A stretch of 32,276 bases of DNA from Candidatus Gallispira edinburgensis (GCA_904395805.1 CAJFNV010000080.1:1-32276), one strand, 5' to 3'; numbered from the stretch's first letter, positions 1-7,473 are shown. The notes: generated from the letters alone by a model not told the origin. A program made the numbers and translations.

Positions 1-334
1 CGACAGCTATCCTAATCAGCTTTCAGGTGGACAAAAACAGAGAATCGCTATTGTAAGGGCACTGTGTATGGAGCCTGATGTTATGCTATTTGATGAGCCT
101 ACATCTGCTCTTGACCCAGAAATGGTAGGGGAAGTTCTTGAGGTTATGAGAGGACTTGCAAAGGAAAATATGACAATGGTCGTTGTTACTCATGAAATGG
201 GTTTTGCCCGTGAGGTTGGCTCAAGGGTTGTGTTTATGGAAAACGGTCATATTATTGAGGAGAATACTCCGGATGAGTTTTTCGATAACCCTAAAAGTGA
301 CAGACTTAAAGCCTTTCTGGATAAGGTGCTGTAA
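1..334 (+). CDS. Polar amino-acid ABC transporter ATP-binding protein (GlnQ-type), 3' end only
   Basis: The frame is open from base 2, so the gene begins before the window. The visible part reads through the ABC signature LSGGQ, then the Walker [16 protein letters not shown] motif (here [18 protein letters not shown]), and the H-loop [27 protein letters not shown] and the H-loop wording are typical of the glutamine/polar amino-acid importer ATPases (GlnQ/ArtP group). It would power uptake together with a permease and a binding protein upstream of the window. Walker A lies outside. The stop is followed within 10 bases by a good terminator, so it is the last gene of its operon. Substrate is not resolvable from this fragment. 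Confidence 0.9.
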   Translation, partial: DSYPNQLSGGQKQRIAIVRALCMEPDVMLFDEPTSALDPEMVGEVLEVMRGLAKENMTMVVVTHEMGFAREVGSRVVFMENGHIIEENTPDEFFDNPKSDRLKAFLDKVL

Positions 335-338
335 TAAT

Positions 339-387
339 GAGAATGTCTTTAAAAGAGATTTTATCCTTTTGGGACATTCTTTTTTTG
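339..387 (+). terminator. Rho-independent terminator of the amino-acid ABC operon
   Basis: The arms AGAATGTC (340-347) and GACATTCT (373-380) pair perfectly. An inner AAAAG/CTTTT pairing extends the stem, and a run of T follows at 380-386. Confidence 0.85.
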
Positions 388-459
388 TTATTAATAAATC
401 TGAAGTAAGAAAATATTTATTTATGTAAAATAGAGAAATATTTATTTTCCGTATATTTG

Positions 460-488
460 TTGACAATATTTATTAAAAGTAATATAAT
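460..488 (+). promoter_or_regulatory. Sigma-A promoter of the TetR gene
   Basis: TTGACA at 460-465 and TATAAT at 483-488 are both perfect consensus hexamers with a 17-base spacer. The predicted start near 495 leaves a leader of about 25 bases before the TTG start at 519. Confidence 0.85.
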
Positions 489-518
489 GATAGTAAACAC
501 TTGCATGGAGGCATAAAA

Positions 519-1097
519 TTGGATAATACAAGTCAGAAAATCATTGATGCAACAATGTCATTAATTCGTGATAAGGGGTATGTAGCAACAACTACAAAAG
601 ATATAGCCAATTTGGCTGGCGTAAATGAATGTACACTATTTAGAAAATTTAAAAATAAAAAGGATATTGTACTGAATGGTGTCGCTCAAGAAAAATGGAG
701 GGCAAATGTTACGCCTGATATTTTTCGTAATGTTCAGTGGGAATTAAAACCTGATCTGGAAATGTTTATGAATGTTTATATGGAACGCATTACTCCGGAT
801 TTTGTAAATCTTTCAATCGGACTTCGGGCTCCACAGATTTATGAGGAAACATCTCCTTTGATTATGAGAGTTCCGCAAGTGTTTGTGTCAGCTTTAACTG
901 ACTATTTTACGCAGATGGAGAAACTTGGGAAAATCGGGCATTTAGATTTTGAGAGTTTATCTATGACAATTTTTTCATCAATGTTCGGATATACGTTTTT
1001 AAGTGCATCTTTTGATAAAAAACTTACAAAATTAAGCAGAGAGGATTTTATTAAAAATAGTATAGAAATTTTTATAAAAGGAATAACACAGCAATAA
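519..1097 (+). CDS. TetR/AcrR-family transcriptional regulator
   Basis: A 192-residue protein with the N-terminal TetR helix-turn-helix: the segment around KDIANLAGVNECTLFRKFKN is the classic recognition-helix region (VxxxTLFRxFxxK). The C-terminal part is helical and ligand binding in this family, and is not recognisable beyond that. The start chosen is TTG at 519, seven bases after GGAGG (507-511); an in-frame TTG at 501 lies before that site and would precede the SD. It is followed after 73 bases by ilvB in the same direction, with a 9-bp dyad overlapping its stop codon. Control of itself and/or of ilvBN is a reasonable inference. The effector is unknown. Confidence 0.9.
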   Translation: MDNTSQKIIDATMSLIRDKGYVATTTKDIANLAGVNECTLFRKFKNKKDIVLNGVAQEKWRANVTPDIFRNVQWELKPDLEMFMNVYMERITPDFVNLSIGLRAPQIYEETSPLIMRVPQVFVSALTDYFTQMEKLGKIGHLDFESLSMTIFSSMFGYTFLSASFDKKLTKLSREDFIKNSIEIFIKGITQQ

Positions 1098-1119
1098 ATG
1101 GTACTAATACAGTACCATT
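1097..1119 (+). promoter_or_regulatory. Perfect 9-bp dyad between the TetR gene and ilvB
   Basis: AATGGTACT (1097-1105), a 5-base centre, then AGTACCATT (1111-1119). This could be a TetR operator, since these proteins bind short palindromes. It could also be an RNA hairpin acting as a weak terminator or attenuator. The following bases are A-rich rather than T-rich on the + strand, which argues against a terminator for the TetR transcript. Confidence 0.5.
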
Positions 1120-1170
1120 AAAAAATAAAATTAATGCAAGCAAGCACATGCATACAAGGAGGTATATGTT

Positions 1171-2898
1171 TTGATAACAGGTGCAGAATTATTTATAAAA
1201 GCTTTGAAAGTTGAGCAAGTGGATACATTATTTGCTTATCCCGGAGGGCAGGTGATAGACATATTCGATGCTATTTATGATACAGATGATATAAATGTGA
1301 TCCTTCCGCGTCATGAACAAGGCCTTATTCATGCTGCAGACGGATATGCCCGTTCTACGGGAAAGGTTGGTGTATGCCTGGTTACAAGCGGTCCAGGAGC
1401 GACAAATCTTGTGACGGGTATTGCAACAGCCAATTATGATAGTGTTCCTTTGGTTTGCTTTACGGGACAGGTTTCAACAGAGCTTATAGGAAATGATGCT
1501 TTTCAGGAGGTGGATATTGTCGGAATTACCAGAAGTATTTGCAAGTATGCGGTAACAGTCAGAAAAAGAGAAAATTTAGCTGAAATTATAAAAAAAGCAT
1601 TTTATATTGCCAAAACAGGTAAACCAGGTGTGGTAGTAGTAGATTTACCTAAAGATATTCAGAGAGCCTACGGTGATGACCAATACCCTAATGAAATAGA
1701 GATAAGAGGCTATAAGCCAAATACATCTGTACATATGGGACAGATAAAGAAAGCCGTTGACGCTCTTAATCATGCCGAAAAACCTGTGTTTTTAATAGGG
1801 GGAGGTGTAAATATCAGCCACGCTCAGAAGGAAATGCTTCAGCTTGCAGAAATTACAGACGTTCCGGTAATTACAACTATTATGGGAAAAGGAGCTATCC
1901 CGACCAATCACAGATTATATGTAGGTAACATTGGAATACATGGAAGCTATGGGGCAAATACAGCAATCAGTCAGTGTGATGTGCTGTTTTCTATAGGAAC
2001 TCGTTTTAATGACAGGATCACAGGAAAAATAGAAAAGTTTGCTTCAAACGCATCAATAATTCATGTAGATATAGATCCTGCATCTATTTCAAGAAATATT
2101 GCAGTAGATATTCCAATAGTAGCTGATGCTAAAAAAGCAATTTGTGCATTAATTAAAAAGGTGCAGCCATTAAACATAAGTAAATGGGTAAAACAAATTG
2201 ATAACTGGAAATTACAACATCCTATCAATATGGGTAAATGTGGTTTAACACCTGAAAAAATTATTCACCATATCAACGATGTATATAATAATGCTATTAT
2301 TACAACTGATGTAGGGCAAAATCAGCTGTGGACAACGCAATTTCTGGATTTGGATGAAAATAAACAAATGCTGACATCAGGTGGCTTAGGAACTATGGGG
2401 TATGGTTTCCCTGCCGCAATAGGAGCAAAAATCGGAAATCCCAAAAAGGATGTGGTGGTTATTTCAGGTGACGGAGGTATGCAAATGAATATACAGGAAA
2501 TGGCTACTGCTATTGTATATGAATTGCCTATAACAATATGTATATTAAACAATGGCTATCTTGGAAATGTCAGACAGTGGCAGGAAATGTTTTTTGACAA
2601 ACGTTATTCAAGTACATGCCTGCGTTATCGTAAAAGTTGTGCCGCAAACTGTAATAATACTGATAAGGATTGTCCCGAATATACACCGGATTTTATAAAG
2701 TTAGCAGAGAGTTATGGTGCAAAAGGGATACGGGTGACTAATGAATCAGAAATTGTTCCTGCATTAATGACTGCAAAGGATACAAAAAATATTCCTACAG
2801 TAATAGAATTTATTATTGACCGTGAAGCAAATGTTATGCCAATTGTGCCTCCGGGAAATGCTCTTGATGATATGATCATAAAAAGGGAGGATCGTTGA
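1171..2898 (+). CDS. ilvB: Acetolactate synthase, large (catalytic) subunit
   Basis: A 575-residue ThDP-dependent enzyme that condenses pyruvate to acetolactate (or pyruvate plus 2-ketobutyrate), the first common step of valine/isoleucine synthesis. Visible motifs: the catalytic glutamate in LPRHEQG (E49), GPGATN, the FAD-domain region GGGVN, and the ThDP/Mg motif starting GDGG (433-435) and ending LNNGYLGNVRQWQ. The N-terminal AYPGGQVIDIFDA and RHEQGLIHAADGYAR are textbook for the biosynthetic AHAS family. The start is TTG at 1171, eight bases after AAGGAGG (1156-1162). An oddity is a cysteine-rich insertion, C483-x6-C490-x3-C494-x6-C501, where many homologues run straight into the PDFxKLAE segment. 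It is followed 3 bases later by its regulatory subunit. Confidence 0.97.
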   Translation: MITGAELFIKALKVEQVDTLFAYPGGQVIDIFDAIYDTDDINVILPRHEQGLIHAADGYARSTGKVGVCLVTSGPGATNLVTGIATANYDSVPLVCFTGQVSTELIGNDAFQEVDIVGITRSICKYAVTVRKRENLAEIIKKAFYIAKTGKPGVVVVDLPKDIQRAYGDDQYPNEIEIRGYKPNTSVHMGQIKKAVDALNHAEKPVFLIGGGVNISHAQKEMLQLAEITDVPVITTIMGKGAIPTNHRLYVGNIGIHGSYGANTAISQCDVLFSIGTRFNDRITGKIEKFASNASIIHVDIDPASISRNIAVDIPIVADAKKAICALIKKVQPLNISKWVKQIDNWKLQHPINMGKCGLTPEKIIHHINDVYNNAIITTDVGQNQLWTTQFLDLDENKQMLTSGGLGTMGYGFPAAIGAKIGNPKKDVVVISGDGGMQMNIQEMATAIVYELPITICILNNGYLGNVRQWQEMFFDKRYSSTCLRYRKSCAANCNNTDKDCPEYTPDFIKLAESYGAKGIRVTNESEIVPALMTAKDTKNIPTVIEFIIDREANVMPIVPPGNALDDMIIKREDR

Positions 2899-2901
2899 TA
2901 A

Positions 2902-3402
2902 ATGAAAAAAAGATGGATATGTTTATTTGTTGAAAATGAAATTGGTGTACTTGCAAGAATTTCGGGCTTATTTTCCGGTAAATCTTATAACTTAAATAGT
3001 TTGACTGTAGGAACAACTGAGGACAGTTCTGTTTCAAGAATTACGATAGGTTTGACCAGTGACGATAAAACTTTTGAACAAGTAAAGAAGCAGCTTAACC
3101 GAAGTGTGGAAGTAATCAAAGTAGTGGACTATACAGATATATCTATACATATGAAAGAATTGATGTTTGCAAAGGTAAATATCTGTTCGGAAAAGGATTT
3201 AACGGAATTATTCAGGATGTCTATAATATTCAATTTTTCAATTATTGATTATAACAGAACATCAGTGCTGTTGGAAAGTGTACAAACCGAAAACAGAAAT
3301 AATGATTTAATTGCATTTTTAGAAAAATGCTATGTAAATCCTATTGAAATTGTTCGGGGAGGCAGTGTTGCAATTGAATCATTGAGTATTACTGAATGTT
3401 GA
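2902..3402 (+). CDS. ilvN: Acetolactate synthase, small (regulatory) subunit
   Basis: A 166-residue protein, the usual length for IlvN/IlvH. The N-terminal ACT domain is clear (ENEIGVLARISGLFSGKSYN, then LNSLTVG). In the family this domain binds valine and mediates feedback inhibition, while the C-terminal half activates the large subunit. Canonical NxPG at the ACT loop is here NEIG, so the proline is missing, which might alter valine sensitivity (inference). The start ATG is three bases after the ilvB stop, with GGGAGG upstream, so the two are translationally coupled. The gene could equally be named ilvH. Confidence 0.95.
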   Translation: MKKRWICLFVENEIGVLARISGLFSGKSYNLNSLTVGTTEDSSVSRITIGLTSDDKTFEQVKKQLNRSVEVIKVVDYTDISIHMKELMFAKVNICSEKDLTELFRMSIIFNFSIIDYNRTSVLLESVQTENRNNDLIAFLEKCYVNPIEIVRGGSVAIESLSITEC

Positions 3403-3426
3403 ATGTGAAATTATTTTCCTTTTATA

Positions 3427-3455
3427 TTGAATTGCCAAATTATAAGGGGTATAAT
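3427..3455 (+). promoter_or_regulatory. Sigma-A promoter of the EFR1 gene
   Basis: TTGAAT (3427-3432) and TATAAT (3450-3455) have a 17-base spacer. The predicted transcript starts about 30 bases before the ATG at 3493, with AAAGGGG as ribosome site. Confidence 0.7.
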
Positions 3456-3492
3456 TATATAAATATGTTGATGTGAAAGGGGATAATTTATT

Positions 3493-4248
3493 ATGAAGCT
3501 TTATGAAATTTATTTCAGCCCTGCGGGAGGAACGGAAAAAGTTACTGATATTTTAAGCAGTGTGTGGGATTGCGAAAAAGTTAAAGTTGATTTATGTGAT
3601 ATGAAAGAGGATTTTTCCAAATATGAGCCTGACAAAGATGATATGTGTATAATTTCGGTACCGTCCTATGGGGGCAGAGTTCCCGGAACTGCCGTGGAAA
3701 GGCTTAAACTTATAAAGGGGAATGGTGCAAAGACGTGTATAGTATGTGTGTATGGGAACAGAGCCTATGAGGATACACTTATTGAATTAAAGGACAGAGC
3801 AGAGGAAAGAGGCTTTAATGTTATAAGTGCTGTAGGTGCTGTGGCTGAACATTCCATAATGAGAAAATTTGCAGCAGGCAGACCTGATGATGCGGATAAA
3901 AAGGAGCTTAGAGAATATGCCGAAAAAATCAGAGAAAAGGCTGAAAGCGGTAATTTAAGCAGCATTAATGTGCCGGGAAGTCATACATACAAAGAATACA
4001 AGGGAGTTCCTTTAAAACCTGAGCCTGATAAAAAATGTACAGGCTGCGGACTGTGCAGAGAAAAATGTCCTGTGGGAGCTATAAGGGAGGATAACAGTAC
4101 AGATAAGGATAAATGTATATCATGTATGAGGTGTGTTAGCTTATGTCCTCATGGGGCAAGGGATCTGAATAAAGAGGTTATTGCTGCTATGGAAATGAAA
4201 ATGGCTAAGGCTTTTGAAGTAAGAAAAGTGAATGAGTTGTTTATCTGA
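3493..4248 (+). CDS. EFR1-type flavodoxin-like / 2[4Fe-4S] ferredoxin fusion protein
   Basis: A 251-residue soluble protein. The N-terminal ~150 residues look flavodoxin-like: SPAGGTEKV as a phosphate-loop-like segment near residue 10, then PSYGGRVPG. The C-terminus holds two ferredoxin clusters, CTGCGLCREKCPVGAI and CISCMRCVSLCPHGAR. This arrangement matches the EFR1 family of clostridial proteins. It is expected to be an electron carrier or oxidoreductase; the physiological partner is not known from the context. It has its own promoter and is flanked downstream by an intergenic repeat, so it is probably monocistronic. Confidence 0.9.
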   Translation: MKLYEIYFSPAGGTEKVTDILSSVWDCEKVKVDLCDMKEDFSKYEPDKDDMCIISVPSYGGRVPGTAVERLKLIKGNGAKTCIVCVYGNRAYEDTLIELKDRAEERGFNVISAVGAVAEHSIMRKFAAGRPDDADKKELREYAEKIREKAESGNLSSINVPGSHTYKEYKGVPLKPEPDKKCTGCGLCREKCPVGAIREDNSTDKDKCISCMRCVSLCPHGARDLNKEVIAAMEMKMAKAFEVRKVNELFI

Positions 4249-4280
4249 TTGATTTAAATGCAGAATAAGATGTATATATG

Positions 4281-4483
4281 TAAAGGAGGCTGAAATTTCG
4301 GCTCTTTGTCAAATAATGTGGTTTAACGGAAAACCCTCAGTCAGCTATCAAAAATCAGCACAGCTGAATTTTGATAGCTGACAGCTCCCTTACAAGGGAG
4401 CCTGTACGGGCGTCGTAAACAGATATAATAAAATAAACCACATCAAAAATTGTTGAACCGAAATTTCAAATCAGCCTCCTTTA
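4281..4483. repeat. Intergenic repeat A: MITE-like, with TAAAGGAGGCTGA ends and a hairpin core
   Basis: The ends are inverted: TAAAGGAGGCTGAAATTTCGG (bases 4281-4301) matches the complement of 4458-4483 except for a 4-5 base insertion. A second inner pair, TGTGGTTTA and TAAACCACA, lies inside. The centre is a 20-bp hairpin (4340-4382, loop ACA) followed by GCTCCCTT-AC-AAGGGAGC (4384-4401). The CCCTCAGTCAGC...GCTGACAGCTCCCTT core recurs in repeats C and E, but the terminal repeat is different from theirs. It fills the 262-base gap between convergent genes. No open frame of note is present. Confidence 0.75.
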
Positions 4484-4510
4484 TAGTTTTGTTATCAAAG
4501 TCTAATCAAC

Positions 4511-4981
4511 TCAATTTGCAGTGCTTTCGGAAGCATAATATTCAGCAACTGCCTTTTCAACATCATCTCGTGTATAATAAATTGTAATTGGCATATATTC
4601 TGAAATATTGGTGCTGACAATGTCCAAATTGAATTTTTTGATAATTTCATTTATATCTATAGCATCTTGCTGAAAGATAACAGATGTATCATCTCCGAAC
4701 AACTCTGAATCGGGATGACCGCTTTGTCCAAGTAAAGCAATACATTCTGCCAGATGTCCCGCCTCTGAAGTAATAAGCCATGAATATTCATCATTTTCAC
4801 TGACGGGGTCTGTGAATTCTATTGTCATAGTGTGCTTTTCAGTTTCGGCACTGCTTTCTTTGGATTCAGAAATACTGGTTGTTTCAGTAGTTGTTTCTTC
4901 TGCTTTGGGTTCAGACGAACCTGAGGTACACCCGGTACACATAACAAAAATAATTAATAAAATAATAATTTTTTTAAACAT
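4511..4981 (-). CDS. Putative lipoprotein of unknown function
   Basis: A 156-residue protein with an N-terminal signal peptide, MFKKIIILLIIFVMCTGC, and a plausible lipobox ending at C18. A Ser/Glu/Thr-rich linker of about 35 residues follows, then a folded domain with no family I recognise. The start is ATG at 4981, nine bases after AAAGGAGGG; an in-frame upstream TTG would place the ribosome site inside the gene and is rejected. It is the second gene of a two-gene minus-strand operon, 22 bases behind the anchored protein at 5004-5465. Together they lie divergent from a BlaI/M56 pair, so exported targets of that regulator is a possible role (inference). Confidence 0.8.
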   Translation of the reverse strand: MFKKIIILLIIFVMCTGCTSGSSEPKAEETTTETTSISESKESSAETEKHTMTIEFTDPVSENDEYSWLITSEAGHLAECIALLGQSGHPDSELFGDDTSVIFQQDAIDINEIIKKFNLDIVSTNISEYMPITIYYTRDDVEKAVAEYYASESTAN

Positions 4982-5003
4982 AATTATTTTCCCTCCTTTC
5001 AAA

Positions 5004-5465
5004 TTACATATTAGATGAAGAAGTTATTTTGCCTGTATTTGTATCTATATCAAAATAAGCCGATAGGGTTACTTCACCCATATCAATGTTGTCTTTAACA
5101 TAATTGCCTGTTGCCGATACTATATAAGTTTTTCCTGAGTTTGTCAATTCCTCATTTGTTTCATTTATCTGAAAACTGTCCCGTTTAACATTTATAACAA
5201 GAGGTTTGCTATATGATGCATCGGAAATATAGTAACCGTTATTATTTTTATTAATATTAATTTGAGCTTCAAACTGAACTGTTACAGGTGAAAGAATTTT
5301 ATTGTTACAGTAATAAGTATCTGTATAGGAATTATCTATGTTTTCTGCTGCAATTTCCCGGAAAGTTGTCTGTGTATTGCCTGAATTAAAATAAAATAGA
5401 ATTATAGAGGCTGCTATAATTATAACAAATACAAGTATTAAGAGGTATTTTGATTTATTTTTTAT
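5004..5465 (-). CDS. Membrane-anchored secreted protein with apparent ATA start
   Basis: An open frame of 153 codons reads from an N-terminal KNKSKYLLILVFVIIIAA segment, a basic stretch plus one transmembrane anchor, into a polar extracellular domain ending TGKITSSSNM. No ATG, GTG or TTG precedes the anchor before an upstream in-frame stop. The codon at the right distance (8 bases) from GAAAGGA (5474-5480) is ATA at 5465. This suggests a non-standard ATA start or a mutated start codon. The extracellular part (about 125 residues) contains strand-like segments such as YVKDNIDMGEVTLSAYF and is of unknown family. A good minus-strand promoter lies 70 bases upstream, and the lipoprotein gene follows. 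Confidence 0.7.
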   Translation of the reverse strand: MKNKSKYLLILVFVIIIAASIILFYFNSGNTQTTFREIAAENIDNSYTDTYYCNNKILSPVTVQFEAQININKNNNGYYISDASYSKPLVINVKRDSFQINETNEELTNSGKTYIVSATGNYVKDNIDMGEVTLSAYFDIDTNTGKITSSSNM

Positions 5466-5493
5466 ATTGGTTTTCCTTTCTTGTATATTTGGA

Positions 5494-5558
5494 AATAAGG
5501 ATATAGATTTTAAATTTTAAAAGCTATATCCTTATTATATATGCCCATATATAATAAG
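5494..5558. promoter_or_regulatory. Two long adjoining dyads in the divergent promoter region (possible BlaI operators)
   Basis: Dyad 1 is AATAAGGATATAG (5494-5506) paired with CTATATCCTTATT (5524-5536), 13-bp perfect arms. Dyad 2 is CTTATTATATATG (5531-5543), two bases, then CATATATAATAAG (5546-5558), again perfect. They overlap each other and the minus-strand promoter. BlaI/MecI repressors bind dyads as dimers, so they are candidate operators; no consensus match was tested. Confidence 0.55.
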
Positions 5559-5562
5559 TCAA
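5533..5562 (-). promoter_or_regulatory. Promoter of the secreted-protein pair
   Basis: On the minus strand TTGACT (5562-5557) and TATAAT (5538-5533) are separated by 18 bases. A long AT-rich palindrome occupies the spacer, so repressor binding there would block the promoter. Confidence 0.65.
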
Positions 5563-5615
5563 TATAGAATTTAAAAAATAAAATTATTTAAAAAAATAAA
5601 TAGATTTTAAAATTA

Positions 5616-5644
5616 TTGACGGTATCAAAAAATTAAAGTATAAT
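5616..5644 (+). promoter_or_regulatory. Sigma-A promoter of the BlaI-M56 operon
   Basis: TTGACG (5616-5621) and TATAAT (5639-5644) have a 17-base spacer. AAAGGAGG (5651-5658) and the ATG at 5670 follow, so the leader is very short. Confidence 0.75.
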
Positions 5645-5669
5645 GATTTAAAAGGAGGAACTGAAAATA

Positions 5670-6062
5670 ATGGATAAAAATATAAAGTCATTTTATTTAA
5701 ATCAAAAAGAAGAGCAGGTTATGAAGGTTTTATGGGGTTCCGATACGCCCTTATCGGCAACGGAAATTGCAAACAGGATTGACAGTGACTGGGCAAAGAA
5801 ATCAATACAGAATATTATTAGAAAGCTTGAATCCAAAAAGGCAATAGAGGTTGCGGAAATTACTAAAATAGGAAAAACTTACGGAAGATTATTCAGACCT
5901 ACGATTTCATCCGATGAGTATGCTGTTATGCAGTTTAATAATTTTTATAAGGGTGACAATGAAGTTCCCTTTATTTTATCTGCTTTAACGGGAAACAAAA
6001 AGAAAAGCTCTGCTCTGGCAAAGGAGCTTAAAGAGCTGATGGAAAAATATAAGGAGGAGTGA
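5670..6062 (+). CDS. BlaI/MecI/CopY-family transcriptional repressor
   Basis: A 130-residue protein, the family's usual length. The N-terminal winged helix is seen in EEQVMKVLWGSDTPLSATEIA and the recognition region WAKKSIQNIIRKLESKKAIEV; the wing contains GRLFRPTIS. The C-terminal 45 residues form the dimerisation/cleavage region (FILSALTGNKKKSSALAKEL). In characterised systems a BlaR1/MecR1 protease signal removes this repressor from DNA. Here the partner protease follows immediately: the stop lies inside the ribosome-site region of the M56 gene. The likely targets are its own operon and the divergent secreted pair. Confidence 0.93.
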   Translation: MDKNIKSFYLNQKEEQVMKVLWGSDTPLSATEIANRIDSDWAKKSIQNIIRKLESKKAIEVAEITKIGKTYGRLFRPTISSDEYAVMQFNNFYKGDNEVPFILSALTGNKKKSSALAKELKELMEKYKEE

Positions 6063-6064
6063 TA

Positions 6065-7222
6065 ATGGATATAACCATTTTTACGGTATTTACATCATTC
6101 CTGTGGGTCAATTTATTTATGGGACTTATTGTGTTTTTAGGCAGGAGGAGGGGATTTTACAGAAATTTTTCACTGTATGTTTTGCTGATGCTTATATTGC
6201 TGTGCATATTAAAGGTATTTGTGGTTGTTGAATTTCCCTTTATAATTGTAATTAATTCCACAAGATTTATGATAATGCTGCTTAGAATGTGTCGTTATCC
6301 TGTTTTTACAATAGATATAGGGAGTATAGAATTTAATATTGTTACAGGATATATTTTCGTTATATTTTCAGTGACCGGTACAATTATATTTGCATGGAAA
6401 AATTTTAAGAGGTGTTCAAGAATATGCCGGTTTTTTGACTTTATGCCAGAGACAAAGGATGATAATGTAAATGAAATTCTTAAGTCGGTTAAAAAAGAAC
6501 TTAATATTGAAAAAAGAATAAAGGTGGTCATTCACAATAAAATACAGTCACCTGCTGTTATAGGATATTTTAAACCGGTAATTATACTGCCTGATTTAGA
6601 GTTTACAAAAGGTGAGCTTAAAGGCATTTTGCTCCATGAAGGAATTCATTGCAAATACAAGCATGTGATAATAAAGTTTATTGTTGAAGTAATTAAAATA
6701 CTTCTCTGGTGGAATCCACTGGTACATATCTTTGCAGGTGAAGTAAATAAAATATTTGAATTTCATGTTGACAAAAAGTTAAGTGCTCTGTTGAACGAGG
6801 AGGAAAGGGAAAGCTACTTAAAGGGCATAATAAAGGTTATTGAAAATTGCCAACAGAAGGGGGAGCTTTCATCAATAGCTATAGGTCTTGTTGAGGATAA
6901 TGATAAAGAAAATATGGTTCAACGGTTTAAAATGATACTGGAAAATATGTATTCAAAAAAACATACCGTAAAAAATTTAGCATTAATTTTGCCTGTGTTG
7001 TTTATGTTTTTTGCATCATATTTATTTGTCATTATGCCATATGGTGAACCTACATATGAGGATTTTAATGATGGAGCTCCTGTAATTACACCGGATTGCT
7101 ATATTGTTAAGAATGAAGATGGATATGTGATATATGATCCAAGCGGAAATATTTTGTTAACTTTTAAAGGAGAAATAGATGAAAAATATTATTATCTGGA
7201 GGTAAGAGAAAGCGGGCAATAA
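6065..7222 (+). CDS. BlaR1-like M56-family membrane metalloprotease without a penicillin-binding sensor domain
   Basis: A 385-residue integral membrane protein. Several hydrophobic segments occupy roughly residues 5-120. A cytoplasmic zinc-protease loop follows with HEGIH (H191, E192, H195) and E232-x3-D236, the M56 ligands. One more membrane span sits near residue 305-325, and then only about 60 residues outside. BlaR1/MecR1 proteins are near 590 residues with a C-terminal penicillin-binding domain; this is lacking, so the signal must differ. The start is ATG 6065, seven bases after AAGGAGG; GTG 6059 overlaps the blaI stop and is less well placed. It presumably relieves repression by the adjacent BlaI protein. 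Confidence 0.9.
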   Translation: MDITIFTVFTSFLWVNLFMGLIVFLGRRRGFYRNFSLYVLLMLILLCILKVFVVVEFPFIIVINSTRFMIMLLRMCRYPVFTIDIGSIEFNIVTGYIFVIFSVTGTIIFAWKNFKRCSRICRFFDFMPETKDDNVNEILKSVKKELNIEKRIKVVIHNKIQSPAVIGYFKPVIILPDLEFTKGELKGILLHEGIHCKYKHVIIKFIVEVIKILLWWNPLVHIFAGEVNKIFEFHVDKKLSALLNEEERESYLKGIIKVIENCQQKGELSSIAIGLVEDNDKENMVQRFKMILENMYSKKHTVKNLALILPVLFMFFASYLFVIMPYGEPTYEDFNDGAPVITPDCYIVKNEDGYVIYDPSGNILLTFKGEIDEKYYYLEVRESGQ

Positions 7223-7270
7223 AAAATAATAATATTTGTTTGATTGAATGAATGAGAGGAGGGTTATCAT

Positions 7271-7468
7271 CAATGTCATTAACTTAAGGAGTTTAAAAGG
7301 ATTTTATACCGTAAATGCAAGCATTTGCTTAATAGTTATGGTTCAATATCCCTCCACCGGCGCATGCCGGTCCCCCTCCCTTTAGGCAAGGGAGGCATAG
7401 TTAGTTGCAAAATTTAACACATTTCAGGTGTTGTTGTTTTGATGATTTGCGTTAAGTTAATGACATTG
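7271..7468. repeat. Intergenic repeat B: MITE-like, perfect 17-bp terminal inverted repeats
   Basis: CAATGTCATTAACTTAA at 7271-7287 is the exact complement of 7452-7468. Weaker similarity (GGAGG ends) extends to about 7258 and 7483, touching the end of the kinase gene. Inside are the palindrome AAATGCAAGCATTT, the segment TATCCCTCCACC, and the hairpin CCTCCCTTTAGGCAAGGGAGG. The left third matches repeat E and the hairpin matches repeat D. No credible gene lies inside. Confidence 0.85.
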
Positions 7469-7473
7469 GATTA

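Noticed and set aside
5670..7222. Beta-lactam resistance regulator (blaI-blaR1 or mecI-mecR1)
   Set aside because: The M56 protein has no penicillin-binding domain and no beta-lactamase or PBP gene is near, so a resistance role is not supported.
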